A stretch of 64,000 nt of DNA from Pseudomonas sp. ERMR1:02. GTDB lineage: Bacteria > Pseudomonadota > Gammaproteobacteria > Pseudomonadales > Pseudomonadaceae. Positions within the stretch are counted from its first letter, which is position 1. Each line of letters starts with the position of its first letter. Under the pieces are notes generated by a model. That model worked only from the letters and a program-made list of their open reading frames with translations. It did not search any database and was not told where the DNA came from. The position numbers and the translations under genes are program-made. The stretch covers positions 62,001 through 126,000 of the forward strand of contig NZ_NKJI01000019.1 of NCBI RefSeq assembly GCF_002277815.1. The letters are read 5' to 3'. Shown piece after piece: positions 27,146 through 36,109 of this stretch.

Positions 27146-28555
27146 TCAATCCTCGACCACCCAGGTGTCCTTGGTTCCGCCGCCCTGGGAGGAATTCACC
27201 ACCAGGGAACCTTCACGCAACGCGACTCGGGTCAATCCGCCAGGCACGACCCGGGTTTCGCGACCGGACAATACAAACGGACGCAGGTCGATATGGCGCG
27301 GCGCAATGCCGTTTTCGACAAAGGTCGGACAGGTCGACAGCGACAACGTCGGTTGCGCGATGTAGGCATGGGGCTTGGCGATGATCCGCGCGCGGAATGT
27401 TTCGATTTCCGCCGCTGTCGCCGCCGGCCCCACCAGCATCCCGTAACCGCCGGAGCCCTGGGTTTCCTTGACCACCAGTTCCGGCAGGTTGGCCAGCACG
27501 TGGGAAAGCTCAGAGGGATTACGACACTGCCAGGTCGGCACGTTCTTCAGGATCGGCTCTTCATCCAGATAGAAACGGATCATGTCGGTGACAAACGGGT
27601 AGACCGACTTGTCGTCCGCCACGCCCGTGCCGACGGCATTGGCCAGCACTACATTGCCGGAACGGTAGGACGACAGTAGCCCTGGCACGCCGAGCATCGA
27701 GTCCGGGTTGAAGGCCAGCGGATCCAGGAACGCATCGTCGAGGCGGCGGTAGATCACGTCGACGGCTTTCGGCCCGTCGGTGGTGCGCATGTAGACTTTG
27801 TCATCACGTACGAACAGGTCCGCGCCCTCCACCAACTCCACGCCCATCTCCCGCGCCAGAAACGCATGTTCGAAGAACGCACTGTTGAAGCGCCCCGGCG
27901 TCAGCACCACCACGCTCGGATTGTCGATCGGGCTGGAGCTTTTGAGGGTATCGAGCAGCAGGTTCGGATAGTGATCGATCGGAGCGATGCGCTGCGCCGC
28001 GAACAGCTCCGGGAACAGGCGCATCATCATCTTGCGGTCTTCGAGCATGTAACTGACACCGCTGGGCGTACGCAGATTGTCTTCGAGCACGTAATACGTG
28101 CCGTCGCCGTCGCGCACCAGATCGACACCGGAGATATGCGAATAGATATCGCGGTGCAGATCCAGCCCTTGCATCGCCAACTGGTATTGCTCGTTGGCCA
28201 GCACCTGCTCGGCCGGAATGATGCCGGCCTTGATGATCCGCTGCTCGTGGTAGAGGTCGGCGAGAAACATGTTCAACGCCTTGACCCGCTGTATGCAGCC
28301 GCGCTCAACCACGCGCCACTCGCTGGCGGGTATGCTGCGGGGAATGGTGTCGAAGGGAATCAGGCGCTCTGTCCCTTGCTCATCACCGTAGAGCGTGAAG
28401 GTAATCCCGGCGCGATGAAATAACAGATCGGCCTCGCGTCGCCGTTGTGCCAAAAGCTCATCAGGCGTTTCGGCCAGCCAACGGGCAAACTCCCGATAAT
28501 GCGGGCGGACCTGGCCGCCGGCATCGTACATCTCATCAAAATAGGTGCGGATCAT
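27146..28555 (-). CDS. Circularly permuted ATP-grasp protein
   Basis: A 469-residue DUF404/DUF407-type ATP-grasp enzyme. Recognisable blocks are DGDGTYYVLEDNLRTPSGVSYMLEDR, the DAVFLDPLAFNPDSMLGVPGLL region, the ATP-binding KETQGSGGYGMLVGP and the C-terminal RPFVLSGRE. Such enzymes are predicted to form peptide or amide bonds using ATP. I chose ATG 28555 (MIRTYFDEMYDAGGQVRPHY), the family start. It is first of the trio. Many genomes link this trio to the Anbu proteasome-like peptidase, which is not present in this window. Confidence 0.92.
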   Translation of the reverse strand: MIRTYFDEMYDAGGQVRPHYREFARWLAETPDELLAQRRREADLLFHRAGITFTLYGDEQGTERLIPFDTIPRSIPASEWRVVERGCIQRVKALNMFLADLYHEQRIIKAGIIPAEQVLANEQYQLAMQGLDLHRDIYSHISGVDLVRDGDGTYYVLEDNLRTPSGVSYMLEDRKMMMRLFPELFAAQRIAPIDHYPNLLLDTLKSSSPIDNPSVVVLTPGRFNSAFFEHAFLAREMGVELVEGADLFVRDDKVYMRTTDGPKAVDVIYRRLDDAFLDPLAFNPDSMLGVPGLLSSYRSGNVVLANAVGTGVADDKSVYPFVTDMIRFYLDEEPILKNVPTWQCRNPSELSHVLANLPELVVKETQGSGGYGMLVGPAATAAEIETFRARIIAKPHAYIAQPTLSLSTCPTFVENGIAPRHIDLRPFVLSGRETRVVPGGLTRVALREGSLVVNSSQGGGTKDTWVVED

Positions 28556-28806
28556 GCCGTACTCCTTGTCACCCGGACGTCCAGACCTTCGCAAGGCCCG
28601 TGCCATCGGCATAAACGCTTTAATTTCAATCAGTTGGATAATCTTCGCGCATACACCGCACCAATCCTGTGCGGCAAATGCCCCAACCTGATCGCCCCCG
28701 CTTCATTGCAAGGCAATGTTGTTGCGTATCACCAGCATAGCCAGAGTTGATTTCACTGCCCGGTTAACGTTGTAGATAAATCCGCGGGAAAGCTGAAAAA
28801 AATTTT

Positions 28807-28905
28807 GTAGGAGCTGGCTTGCCAGCGATGGTCGCTAACGATTACGCGTATTGACTGATTAACCTTGGCGCTTTTGGGCTTTCGCTGGCAGGCCAGCTCC
28901 GACAA
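28807..28905. repeat. REP inverted pair
   Basis: Opposed REP units (GTAGGAGCTGGCTTGCCAGCG and mirror) lie in the 435-base gap (28556-28991) between the ATP-grasp gene and rraB. The rest of the gap shows no gene. Confidence 0.8.
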
Positions 28906-28991
28906 GGGGGCCGACCATAAAATCTTCCCAAATAACGAAAACGGCCGACCCTAAGGTCAGCCGCGATTGCCGATTGTTACTGTTCATAAGG

Positions 28992-29336
28992 TTATGCGAG
29001 TCGCCCTCGTACCTCCTGTTTAACACCCCAGCCCTCAATGATGCCGCCCAATGGCTCGACCACCGCTTCGAAACCCTGTTCGAAATCGCCGATATCGTCG
29101 TAGGTGGCGTACATGACCTTGCTTAACTCAAGCGCCCAGGCACCGTCGTCGCGCACACTGATCTGCGCATTAAGGGATTCTCCACGATGAAAATGACCTG
29201 CCGCCCTGCGTGCCCGCTCCTCGTCCGGGAAAATGGCGTAGAACTCGATGGGATGGAACCGTGAAAAGTCGAATCCGCCTTCTTTCATGCGGCGCAGAAC
29301 GCTGCTGCTGATGTCTTCTTGATAGGCTGTGCTCAT
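28992..29336 (-). CDS. rraB: Ribonuclease E inhibitor RraB family protein
   Basis: A 114-residue protein of the RraB (DUF1260) fold. Characteristic features are an N-terminal SSVLRRMKEGGFDFSRFHPIEFYAIFP segment, the RARRAAGHF helix, and DDIGDFEQGFEAVVEPLGGIIEGWGV, the acidic-aromatic end typical of the family. RraB binds RNase E and alters mRNA decay in E. coli. The role in Pseudomonas is assumed by homology. Confidence 0.8.
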   Translation of the reverse strand: MSTAYQEDISSSVLRRMKEGGFDFSRFHPIEFYAIFPDEERARRAAGHFHRGESLNAQISVRDDGAWALELSKVMYATYDDIGDFEQGFEAVVEPLGGIIEGWGVKQEVRGRLA

Positions 29337-29547
29337 GAAACGTCCTCCTCAAACCGATGGATAGACTTTCCGTACTCCCTGCGCGCGCAACCAAGGTGCG
29401 AGCGTTTAAGCAATCGATATGCCGGCGGGAAACAAGCATGTAGCTGACAAGACCAGACCTTAGCGATCCATTCGCTGATCTCGATTGCAGAGTAGCCCCA
29501 GGATAGAGGCGCTGCCAAGGCCTGGTTGAGAATGTGACAGGAGTTGA

Positions 29548-29781
29548 TCAGATTGGCGTGATGCCGAGGATTTGAATGCTGTTCTGAGTCTTGAGGTTTT
29601 TGACGGTCGCGTCAGTGGTTCGCCCTTCCAGATCGTTCAGATCCAGCTTCGCGGCGACAGGAAGGAGCCGTTCCTTGATGAGTTTGGCGGCCTGCTCATG
29701 ACTCGGGCATTCCTCACACTCGAAGACTTCGTCGATCGTTTCACCATGATCATCTACGAAAGTGACTTTCCACTTTGACAT
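29548..29781 (-). CDS. Small conserved protein, 77 residues
   Basis: The product begins MSKWKVTFVDDHGETIDEVFECEECPSHEQAAKLI, a beta-hairpin followed by a short helix, and carries a CEEC motif. No signal peptide or membrane helix is visible. I do not recognise a named family. I chose ATG 29781 because GGAG precedes it; the frame runs six codons further up. Confidence 0.65.
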   Translation of the reverse strand: MSKWKVTFVDDHGETIDEVFECEECPSHEQAAKLIKERLLPVAAKLDLNDLEGRTTDATVKNLKTQNSIQILGITPI

Positions 29782-29889
29782 CGGAGCCTCCTCAATCAAA
29801 CCCGCAAATGGGCTTACACCTATCTCGACTTACACCCTTACTGATCGTTCAAATGGAATACAGCGTGCTGGCATAAAAACCACAAAACC

Positions 29890-29991
29890 TGTAGGAGCCG
29901 AGCTTGCTCGCGATGGTCGTTAACGATTACGCGTGTTTAATGGTTAAACGCGGCGCTTTCGACTCCATCGCGAGCAGGCTCGCTCCTACAA
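29890..29991. repeat. REP inverted pair
   Basis: Opposed REP units (GTAGGAGCCGAGCTTGCTCGCG and mirror) follow the speE gene on its 3' side. Confidence 0.85.
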
Positions 29992-30008
29992 GGGTTGTGT
30001 CTCGACCA

Positions 30009-30884
30009 TCAATCGTTGCTTGGCTTGCCCACAGCCTGCAGCACGTACTGCGGCAAGGCGAAGGCGCCGATGTGTATCTCTGGATTGTAGTAGCGCGTGA
30101 CGATGCCGCTGCCAATGAACCGCTGTTGCAGGGTTTCACGGGATAACTTGCGATAAGCGGTATCGGTCGAGCCCCAGGCGAAGGTCATCGAACCGCCGAT
30201 GTAGGTCGGCACCGCCGCCTGGTAGAAGTGCCAGTCTGGAAACAGGCTGCGCAGGCGGCCGGCGGTGGTTTTGACTTCTTCGATCTGCATGAACGGCGTG
30301 CCGTTCTGCGTCACCAGGATACCGCCTTCATTCAGGCAGCGATGGCAGGCCTGGTAGAAGTTTTCCGAAAACAGCACTTCGCCCGGACCGATCGGGTCGG
30401 TGGAATCGGAAATGATCACGTCGAATTTTTCAGTGGTGCTGGCGACGAAACGCATGCCGTCGTCAATCACCAGGTTCAGGCGAGGGTCGTCATAGGCGCC
30501 GTTGGAGTGGTTCGGCAGGAATTCCTTGCACATGTCGACCACGGTGCCGTCGATCTCGACCATGGTGATGTGCTCGACGCTACCGTGCTTGGTCACTTCA
30601 CGCAGCATGCCACCGTCGCCGCCACCGATGATCAACACGCGCTTGGCGTTGCCATGGGCCAGAATCGGCACGTGGGTGAGCATCTCGTGGTAGATGAACT
30701 CGTCGGCTTCGGTGGTCTGGATGACGCCGTCCAGCGCCATGACCCGGCCCATGCGCGGGTTTTCGAAAATGACCAGGTGCTGGTGTTCGGTGCGCACTTC
30801 GTGCAGCAGTTTGTCCATGCGAAAACGCTGGCCGTAGCCTTCGTAGAGGGTTTCCAGGTAGTCGCTGGCAGGGATGTTGCTCAT
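30009..30884 (-). CDS. speE: Spermidine synthase (polyamine aminopropyltransferase)
   Basis: The 291-residue enzyme has the aminopropyltransferase motifs GGGDGG (residues 87-92) for decarboxylated SAM, VEID (109-112) and the catalytic Asp160 in SDSTDPIGPGE. It transfers an aminopropyl group from decarboxylated S-adenosylmethionine to putrescine in the cytosol. The by-product methylthioadenosine feeds the methionine salvage pathway, whose genes mtnC-mtnD-mtnB lie about 4.5 kb further on. ATG 30884 gives the usual N-terminus. Confidence 0.93.
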   Translation of the reverse strand: MSNIPASDYLETLYEGYGQRFRMDKLLHEVRTEHQHLVIFENPRMGRVMALDGVIQTTEADEFIYHEMLTHVPILAHGNAKRVLIIGGGDGGMLREVTKHGSVEHITMVEIDGTVVDMCKEFLPNHSNGAYDDPRLNLVIDDGMRFVASTTEKFDVIISDSTDPIGPGEVLFSENFYQACHRCLNEGGILVTQNGTPFMQIEEVKTTAGRLRSLFPDWHFYQAAVPTYIGGSMTFAWGSTDTAYRKLSRETLQQRFIGSGIVTRYYNPEIHIGAFALPQYVLQAVGKPSND

Positions 30885-31024
30885 GGGAAGTGCTCCGATG
30901 AATGCGGGTGGCAACGGACGGTTACCCGCCCATGAAGGCCAATCGAATGCGTCGATTGCCCAGGAAAGGCGCGCATTCTACGTTGCGGAACATGACAGGT
31001 CGAACCTTCTGATGCCCCCCTATC

Positions 31025-31116
31025 TGTAGGAGCGAGGCTTGCCCACGAAGAACGATTACACGGTTAAACAGGTAGACCGCATTATCGTTCTTCGCGGGCA
31101 AGCCTCGCTCCTACAG
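31025..31116. repeat. REP inverted pair
   Basis: Opposed REP units (GTAGGAGCGAGGCTTGCCC and mirror) lie just downstream of the 63-residue membrane gene. Confidence 0.85.
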
Positions 31117-31124
31117 AGGTAATG

Positions 31125-31316
31125 TCAGATTCTGACATTCCCCCGCGGACCGGCAATGGCCCAAATGACCAGTCCCAGAACTGGCAGCAGGACAATCAAC
31201 AGCACCCAGACGATTTTCATCCCTGTTTCAGCGCCACTTTTCAGCACATTGATGATTGCCCAGATGTCCAGGGCAAGAATGATCAGGCCAACCAGGCTGT
31301 TGAATGTGGAACCCAT
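31125..31316 (-). CDS. Small two-helix membrane protein (PLDc_N type)
   Basis: A 63-residue protein with two hydrophobic helices (about residues 5-25 and 33-53) joined by a short basic loop (LKSGAETGMKIVW), ending PRGNVRI. The W-I-I-N-V pattern and helix spacing fit the PLDc_N / phospholipase-D N-terminal small membrane domain. The function of stand-alone members is unknown. The REP pair follows directly. Confidence 0.72.
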   Translation of the reverse strand: MGSTFNSLVGLIILALDIWAIINVLKSGAETGMKIVWVLLIVLLPVLGLVIWAIAGPRGNVRI

Positions 31317-31398
31317 GGTGACGCTCCCGAAGAGTGGTATGCCCCCTTAGGATAGCCGGCCATGGCGAGGGTTCCGTTTTATTGACAGCTTTGCCGCC

Positions 31399-31929
31399 TC
31401 AGACGTGGATGGCCACTTTCAAGGCTTCCAGGGAAGGCGCAGCGGCGATGCCGACTTCGGCGCACAACTCAAGCACCCGTGGCACGTCGTTGCCGTAGAC
31501 CAATACCACTTGCAGTTCATCGTCGAGCAACTGGCTGAAGTTCATCAGCACATAGCCGCCGTTTTCCTTGTTCAGGCTGCTCATTTGCACCTGAATGCGA
31601 TTAAGCGCGGTCAGGGCCTCGGTCTTGGCCAGTTGCTTGGGCTTGATGTTGAAGTCTACACCCGGACCGAACGAAGCGACGATTTGGGCGAACAGGTCCA
31701 TGTAGGTGTCAGCCTGAAACAACACGGTCTCGGGGAGGCTGCCGACGACCACCCACTCACCCAGCGGAATCGGGAAGGTATCGTCGTAATTGATGTCCGG
31801 ATTGGCCGTCAGAAAACTCATCGGATCCGCGTAAGCCTGGGTTGCTTCGTCAGCGACCTTGAGGATTTCGTCTTCACCCATGCACCCGGAGCTGATTTTG
31901 CTGATGAGTTCGACGAGCGCGGCTTTCAT
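31399..31929 (-). CDS. Conserved hypothetical protein, 176 residues
   Basis: A soluble acidic protein starting MKAALVELISKISSGCMGEDEILKVADEA. The centre (FPIPLGEWVVVGSLPETVLFQADTYMDL) and C-terminus (LLDDELQVVLVYGNDVPRVLELCAEVG) look like two related alpha/beta halves. I cannot name the family with confidence. The start ATG 31929 was chosen for the purine-rich GATCCTGTAGCGAGG upstream and because the rest of the frame (to 32178) overlaps REP sequence. Confidence 0.68.
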   Translation of the reverse strand: MKAALVELISKISSGCMGEDEILKVADEATQAYADPMSFLTANPDINYDDTFPIPLGEWVVVGSLPETVLFQADTYMDLFAQIVASFGPGVDFNIKPKQLAKTEALTALNRIQVQMSSLNKENGGYVLMNFSQLLDDELQVVLVYGNDVPRVLELCAEVGIAAAPSLEALKVAIHV

Positions 31930-31999
31930 GGGGCAGATCCTGTAGCGAGGGAATTTTGAGGGCGCGAAGGATAACGCATTGCGCTGTGTAATTGCTTTT

Positions 32000-32088
32000 G
32001 TAGGAGCTGGCTTGCCCGCGAAGGCGGCGTGTCGGTCGATAATTTCTTCGCATTTGACATCGCCTTCGCTGAAAAGCCAGCTCCTACA
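32000..32088. repeat. REP inverted pair
   Basis: Opposed REP units (GTAGGAGCTGGCTTGCCCGCG and mirror) lie between the hypothetical gene and the ankyrin gene. Confidence 0.8.
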
Positions 32089-32098
32089 AAGTCTGCGG

Positions 32099-32617
32099 TT
32101 AGCCCAGCAATTTCTCCAGCTGAGCGACGGTGTCGACAGCACCCATGGTCTTGGCCGCATCCAGCGCCGTAATGCCATTGGCGTCCTTGGCTTTCGGGTC
32201 GGCGCCTTTGCTGATCAGGTAGTCGACGATGGTAACGCGGTTGAACATCGCCGCCATCATCAACGCGGTACGGCCATCGAAGGACGAACCTTCGACCTGC
32301 GCACCACCCTCGACCAACGCGGTGACCACCGCCAGATCACCCTTGAAGGCAGCACCTGCGATCGGGCTCTGGCCGTTATCGTTGCGGATTTCCGGATCGG
32401 CCTTGTGTTCGAGCAGGACTTTTACGGTGTCCACATGACCATGGTACGCGGCCAGCATCAGCAAGGTGTCGCCCTTGTGATTGCGCAAGTTTGGCGGCAA
32501 GCCTTTGGTCAGCAGCGCAGCCATCATGGCCGCATCGCCCTCGCGCGCCTTGTTGAATACCTGTTCGGCAAACTCGGCAGCTTCTTCGGGGGTCATCTGG
32601 CGGCTTTGGTCTGACAT
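32099..32617 (-). CDS. Ankyrin-repeat protein
   Basis: A 172-residue protein with an acidic N-terminal helix (MTPEEAAEFAEQVFNKAREGD) and about four ankyrin repeats from residue 40 on, each with the TALM..AA and G-A-D-P patterns (for example GDTLLMLAAYHGHVDTVKVLLEHKADPEIR). Without a signal peptide it should be cytosolic and mediate protein contacts; partners are unknown. ATG 32617 (MSDQSRQ) was preferred over the ATG four codons upstream. Confidence 0.85.
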   Translation of the reverse strand: MSDQSRQMTPEEAAEFAEQVFNKAREGDAAMMAALLTKGLPPNLRNHKGDTLLMLAAYHGHVDTVKVLLEHKADPEIRNDNGQSPIAGAAFKGDLAVVTALVEGGAQVEGSSFDGRTALMMAAMFNRVTIVDYLISKGADPKAKDANGITALDAAKTMGAVDTVAQLEKLLG

Positions 32618-32771
32618 GGAACACTCCACTTTCTGTCTTTCGGAAAACCGACAGTTTCCCGAGCGGTCCAGACCCTGTCACTTCTTTTTTCTGATACAGG
32701 CCAATAGCTACATTCAATGACGCCGCATTCAATAACGCCGCATTCAGAAACGCCGCACTAGAAACGCCGCA

Positions 32772-34610
32772 CTAGAAACGAAAAGCCCCGTCTTGAATGT
32801 CCGTCAGCAACTGCAGGGTGACCTGCACATAAGTATCAGTGCCCGGCAGCCAGGCGTAGATCGGGTCATCACCGGTCCTGCCCGGGTCGAAGGCTTCGTC
32901 CTTGAGCCGGGTTTTCTGGTACTTGAACGTCCCGGTGGTTTCCATTTTCACTTTCACCCGCAGAAACAACGGCACCGCATAGGCCGGCATCTGTTGCCGG
33001 AAAAACGCCAGCAGCTCACTGAAATCCAGGGTCGCCAGGGATTCGGCGGGAGTGATCGCCGCCATCCCGGCGCGACCGTTGGTGTTGCGGATCTCCACAC
33101 CATAAGCCACGGCTTCGCAAATATGCGGATGTTTCAGGAGAATGTTCTCGACTTCAGTGGTCGAGACGTTTTCCCCCTTCCAGCGATAGGTGTCGCCGAG
33201 GCGATCGACAAACTGCGCGTGACCAAAACCGATGTTACGCAGCAGGTCGCCGGTGTTGAAGTAACGGTCACCCTTCACGAACACATCATGAAGCACAACT
33301 TTCTCGGTTTTCTGCGGGTCGGTGTAGCCATCCAGCGGCGCCTTGTCGTCAATTTTCGCCAGCAACAGCCCCTGCTCGCCTTTGCCGACCTTGCGCATGA
33401 AACCATTGGCGGCACGGGTCGGCGCGCCACTGTCATGGTCGTACTCCACCAATTCCCAGGACATCAGGGAAAAACCAACGGTGTTTTCGAAATTCAGAAT
33501 ATTGGTGAAACCGATATTGCCGTCACTGGCTGCATACAGTTCGCAGATGTGGTTAACACCAAAGCGCGTCTTAAACACGTGCCACGCGCCGGGACGCAGG
33601 CCGTTACCGATCATCTTGGTTACGCTGTGTATTCTGTCGTCGGCACTGGGCGGTTGATCGACCAGATAACGACACAACTCGCCGACATAACCGATAGTGG
33701 TCGCGCGGTACTTGCGTACGTCACTCCAGAACTGACTGGCGCTGAACTTGCGGCGGATGGCAAACCCCGAGGCTCCGCTGATGGCCGAACCCCAGCACAC
33801 GCAAAGGCCGGTGGCGTGATAAAGCGGCAAGGTGCAATAGACGACGTCCTCAGGCCGCATATCCAGCGCGACCATCCCGAAGCTGACGAAGCTGCGCATC
33901 CAGCGCCCGTGTTTTAACACCCCGGCCTTGGGTAACCCGGTGGTGCCCGAGGTGTAGAGATAGAAGCAAGGGTCGTCGAAGAAAACCTGCTGGCTGCTCG
34001 CGGGGTTGTCGCTGTCGGCGTCGACACTGGCCGTCATCAGGTTGATGAAACCTTCGGGGGCAATTCCAGGATGGTCGTACGTGTCTTGATCGGCGACAAA
34101 CCAGATGCGTCTCGCCTCGATCGCTACCCGCTCGCGCACTGCAAGAAATGCCGCGACCAGCTCCCCACCGACCACAATGGCTGCCGGTGCCACCAGATTC
34201 AGGCTGTGGACAAGTGTATCGCGGGTCTGCGAGGTATTGAGCAAGGCACTGATCGCGCCGACCTTGGCCACCGCCAGTATCGTTACCAGCAGTTCCGGGC
34301 GGTTCTCTATAAAGATCGCCACCACATCGCCCTTGCCGATGCCTTGGTCGATCAGGTGATGGGCGATGCGATTGGCCCACTGATTGACCTGTGCATAAGT
34401 CAGTGAAACATCGCCGTGCAGCAATGCAGGACCATCGGGATTACGCAAGGTTGCTTGTTCGAAACTCCAGGCCAGGCCACACGGTTGGGTCGGGTCCTTG
34501 ACGTTGGCGACCTTCATCCCTTTCACCACCCGTGGAAGGGCCTTGGCAATGGAAGGCAGCTTTCTGAGCATCATGCCCCAGGTAATCGTGTCGCTTGAAG
34601 TGCGGCTCAT
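32772..34610 (-). CDS. Long-chain acyl-CoA synthetase (FadD6/FATP-like AMP-binding enzyme)
   Basis: A 612-residue adenylate-forming enzyme. The P-loop-like motif YLYTSGTTGLPKAG lies near residue 215. The FATP-style features GNGLRPGAWHVFKTRFG, the adenylate motif YFNTGDLLRN and RWKGENVSTTEVE are all present. It activates fatty acids to CoA esters, and the VLACS/FATP subgroup is favoured over FadD. Start ATG 34610 opens MSRTSSDTITWG; the frame runs to 34826 without conservation. The 343-base upstream gap is AT-rich and holds promoter sequence only. Confidence 0.9.
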   Translation of the reverse strand: MSRTSSDTITWGMMLRKLPSIAKALPRVVKGMKVANVKDPTQPCGLAWSFEQATLRNPDGPALLHGDVSLTYAQVNQWANRIAHHLIDQGIGKGDVVAIFIENRPELLVTILAVAKVGAISALLNTSQTRDTLVHSLNLVAPAAIVVGGELVAAFLAVRERVAIEARRIWFVADQDTYDHPGIAPEGFINLMTASVDADSDNPASSQQVFFDDPCFYLYTSGTTGLPKAGVLKHGRWMRSFVSFGMVALDMRPEDVVYCTLPLYHATGLCVCWGSAISGASGFAIRRKFSASQFWSDVRKYRATTIGYVGELCRYLVDQPPSADDRIHSVTKMIGNGLRPGAWHVFKTRFGVNHICELYAASDGNIGFTNILNFENTVGFSLMSWELVEYDHDSGAPTRAANGFMRKVGKGEQGLLLAKIDDKAPLDGYTDPQKTEKVVLHDVFVKGDRYFNTGDLLRNIGFGHAQFVDRLGDTYRWKGENVSTTEVENILLKHPHICEAVAYGVEIRNTNGRAGMAAITPAESLATLDFSELLAFFRQQMPAYAVPLFLRVKVKMETTGTFKYQKTRLKDEAFDPGRTGDDPIYAWLPGTDTYVQVTLQLLTDIQDGAFRF

Positions 34611-34953
34611 GGTTGCTCCCGTTCGATTTTTTATTGTCGGGTGGCGCTGCGTTAATCCCGAAAATACGTCAACGGTTCTTGAGCTGTACACGCGGTTTTT
34701 GAAATGTTTTGTATCTGCCCCAGCGGCGTTGGAAATCGTGAGCGCAGGCACACCAAATGGTTCCATCGAATCGCCGACGACCACGCAAAATGCAGGATGC
34801 ACGATGGCCATTCTTGCAAATTGCACGATAGTGAAAATTATACAAATTTATAACTTATTGTTTTTTAACAACATTTTAATAAGCTAAGTGCTGGCACAAT
34901 CACTGCAACGCTCTGTGCATGCTTGCCATTAAGTAATCACGGAGCTGACAGAC

Positions 34954-35232
34954 ATGAGCCTGATCCAAGAAAAATTTTCATCCTTGTTCTCCAACTTCGA
35001 AGTCACCACCCAGGCCCGACCAGACGGCGGGATTTTGCTGACGTTGCGTGGATCCGAAGACAAAGTCTTTAAACGCTCGATTTCCTACCAACAATTGCAC
35101 AATGGCGATCAACTGTCGTGGGTCATCAGCGCTATTCGCCGCGACCTCGCCGAGCAGGCCAGCGAACTGCCGCAGATTTCCATGCTGCAAAGCCAGCAAC
35201 GGTTTGCGCTGCCGACTTATCACTCGCTGTAA
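34954..35232 (+). CDS. DUF3509 protein
   Basis: A 92-residue Pseudomonas-specific DUF3509 protein with the typical opening MSLIQEKFSSLFSNFEVTTQARPDGGILLTL and KRSISYQQLHN followed by an IRRDLAEQ helix. The function is unknown. It has its own promoter region, which is unusually AT-rich (34800-34890), and a terminator just after it, so it is a separate unit. Confidence 0.8.
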   Translation: MSLIQEKFSSLFSNFEVTTQARPDGGILLTLRGSEDKVFKRSISYQQLHNGDQLSWVISAIRRDLAEQASELPQISMLQSQQRFALPTYHSL

Positions 35233-35256
35233 ATCATTTTAGCGCTGTAAACAAAC

Positions 35257-35293
35257 AGGCCGTGAATGCTCTCGCTTCACGGCCTGATTTGTT
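35257..35293 (+). terminator. Rho-independent terminator after the DUF3509 gene
   Basis: An 11-bp perfect stem (35257-35267 with 35275-35285) is followed by ATTTGTTT. It lies 24 bases past the stop codon. Confidence 0.8.
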
Positions 35294-35312
35294 TCTGGAG
35301 GTGCACAATCCC

Positions 35313-35406
35313 TGTAGGAGCGAGGCTTGCCCGCGAAGGCGGTGTGTCTCAGGTGCTATAAGTGTCATCTGATCCGCCGCCTTCGCGGGCAAGCCTCGCT
35401 CCTACA
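35313..35406. repeat. REP inverted pair
   Basis: Opposed REP units (GTAGGAGCGAGGCTTGCCCG and mirror) lie between the DUF3509 gene and mtnC. Confidence 0.85.
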
Positions 35407-35421
35407 GTTTCGTGTTGCTGT

Positions 35422-36105
35422 TTAGAACGTGGAAGGGTCTATGCGGGCAAAACTGTCCACGGTGACATGTCCCACCAGCTCGCCGCCCTCACGGGCCAGC
35501 CCGCAAGTGGCCATTCCCGCTGCGCGCGCCGCATCCAGCTCTTCGACGATGTCCGACAGAAACAGAATATGCGCCGCCTCGAGCCCGATCGCCTGAGTAA
35601 TGTTGGCGTAGGACTTCGCCTCACGCTTGGGTCCGGAAGTGGTGTCGAAGTAGCCGCTGAACAATGGCGTCAGATCCCCCGCCTCCGAGCAGCCGAAGAT
35701 CAGGCGCTGGGCCTGGATTGAACCCGAAGAATAAACGAACAGTTGATAACCGGCCTGATGCCAGCGCTGCAGTGCTTCGACGGCATCCGGGTACACATGG
35801 CCTTTGAGTTGCCCGGCCTGATAACCCTGTTCCCAGACCATCCCCTGCAACGCCTTGAGCGGCGTGGCCTTGCGGTCTTCGGCAATCCAGCCTAGCAGAA
35901 TCTCAATGACCCGTTCGATATCGGCGTTCGGCTCATTGCTGTCCCGGCGCACGGCGTTCAGTTGCTCGGCGACATCCGCACGCTCGGCTTGCTGGCGAAC
36001 AAAATCCGGCAGGTGTTTGGCGGCGTAGGGAAACAGCACGTCGAACACAAAACTCACCGCGCTGGTGGTGCCTTCGATGTCGGTGAGAATCGCTTTGATC
36101 GGCAT
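35422..36105 (-). CDS. mtnC: Enolase-phosphatase E1 MtnC
   Basis: A 227-residue HAD-family enzyme that enolises and dephosphorylates 2,3-diketo-5-methylthiopentyl-1-phosphate in methionine salvage. The nucleophile motif DIEGTT (Asp9) replaces the usual DxDxT, as is normal for MtnC. YSSGSIQAQRL and LFLSDIVEELDAA are the other HAD motifs. ATG 36105 gives the family start MPIKAILTDIEG. It is four bases downstream of mtnD in the operon mtnB-mtnD-mtnC. Confidence 0.93.
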   Translation of the reverse strand: MPIKAILTDIEGTTSAVSFVFDVLFPYAAKHLPDFVRQQAERADVAEQLNAVRRDSNEPNADIERVIEILLGWIAEDRKATPLKALQGMVWEQGYQAGQLKGHVYPDAVEALQRWHQAGYQLFVYSSGSIQAQRLIFGCSEAGDLTPLFSGYFDTTSGPKREAKSYANITQAIGLEAAHILFLSDIVEELDAARAAGMATCGLAREGGELVGHVTVDSFARIDPSTF

Positions 36106-36109
36106 CGAT

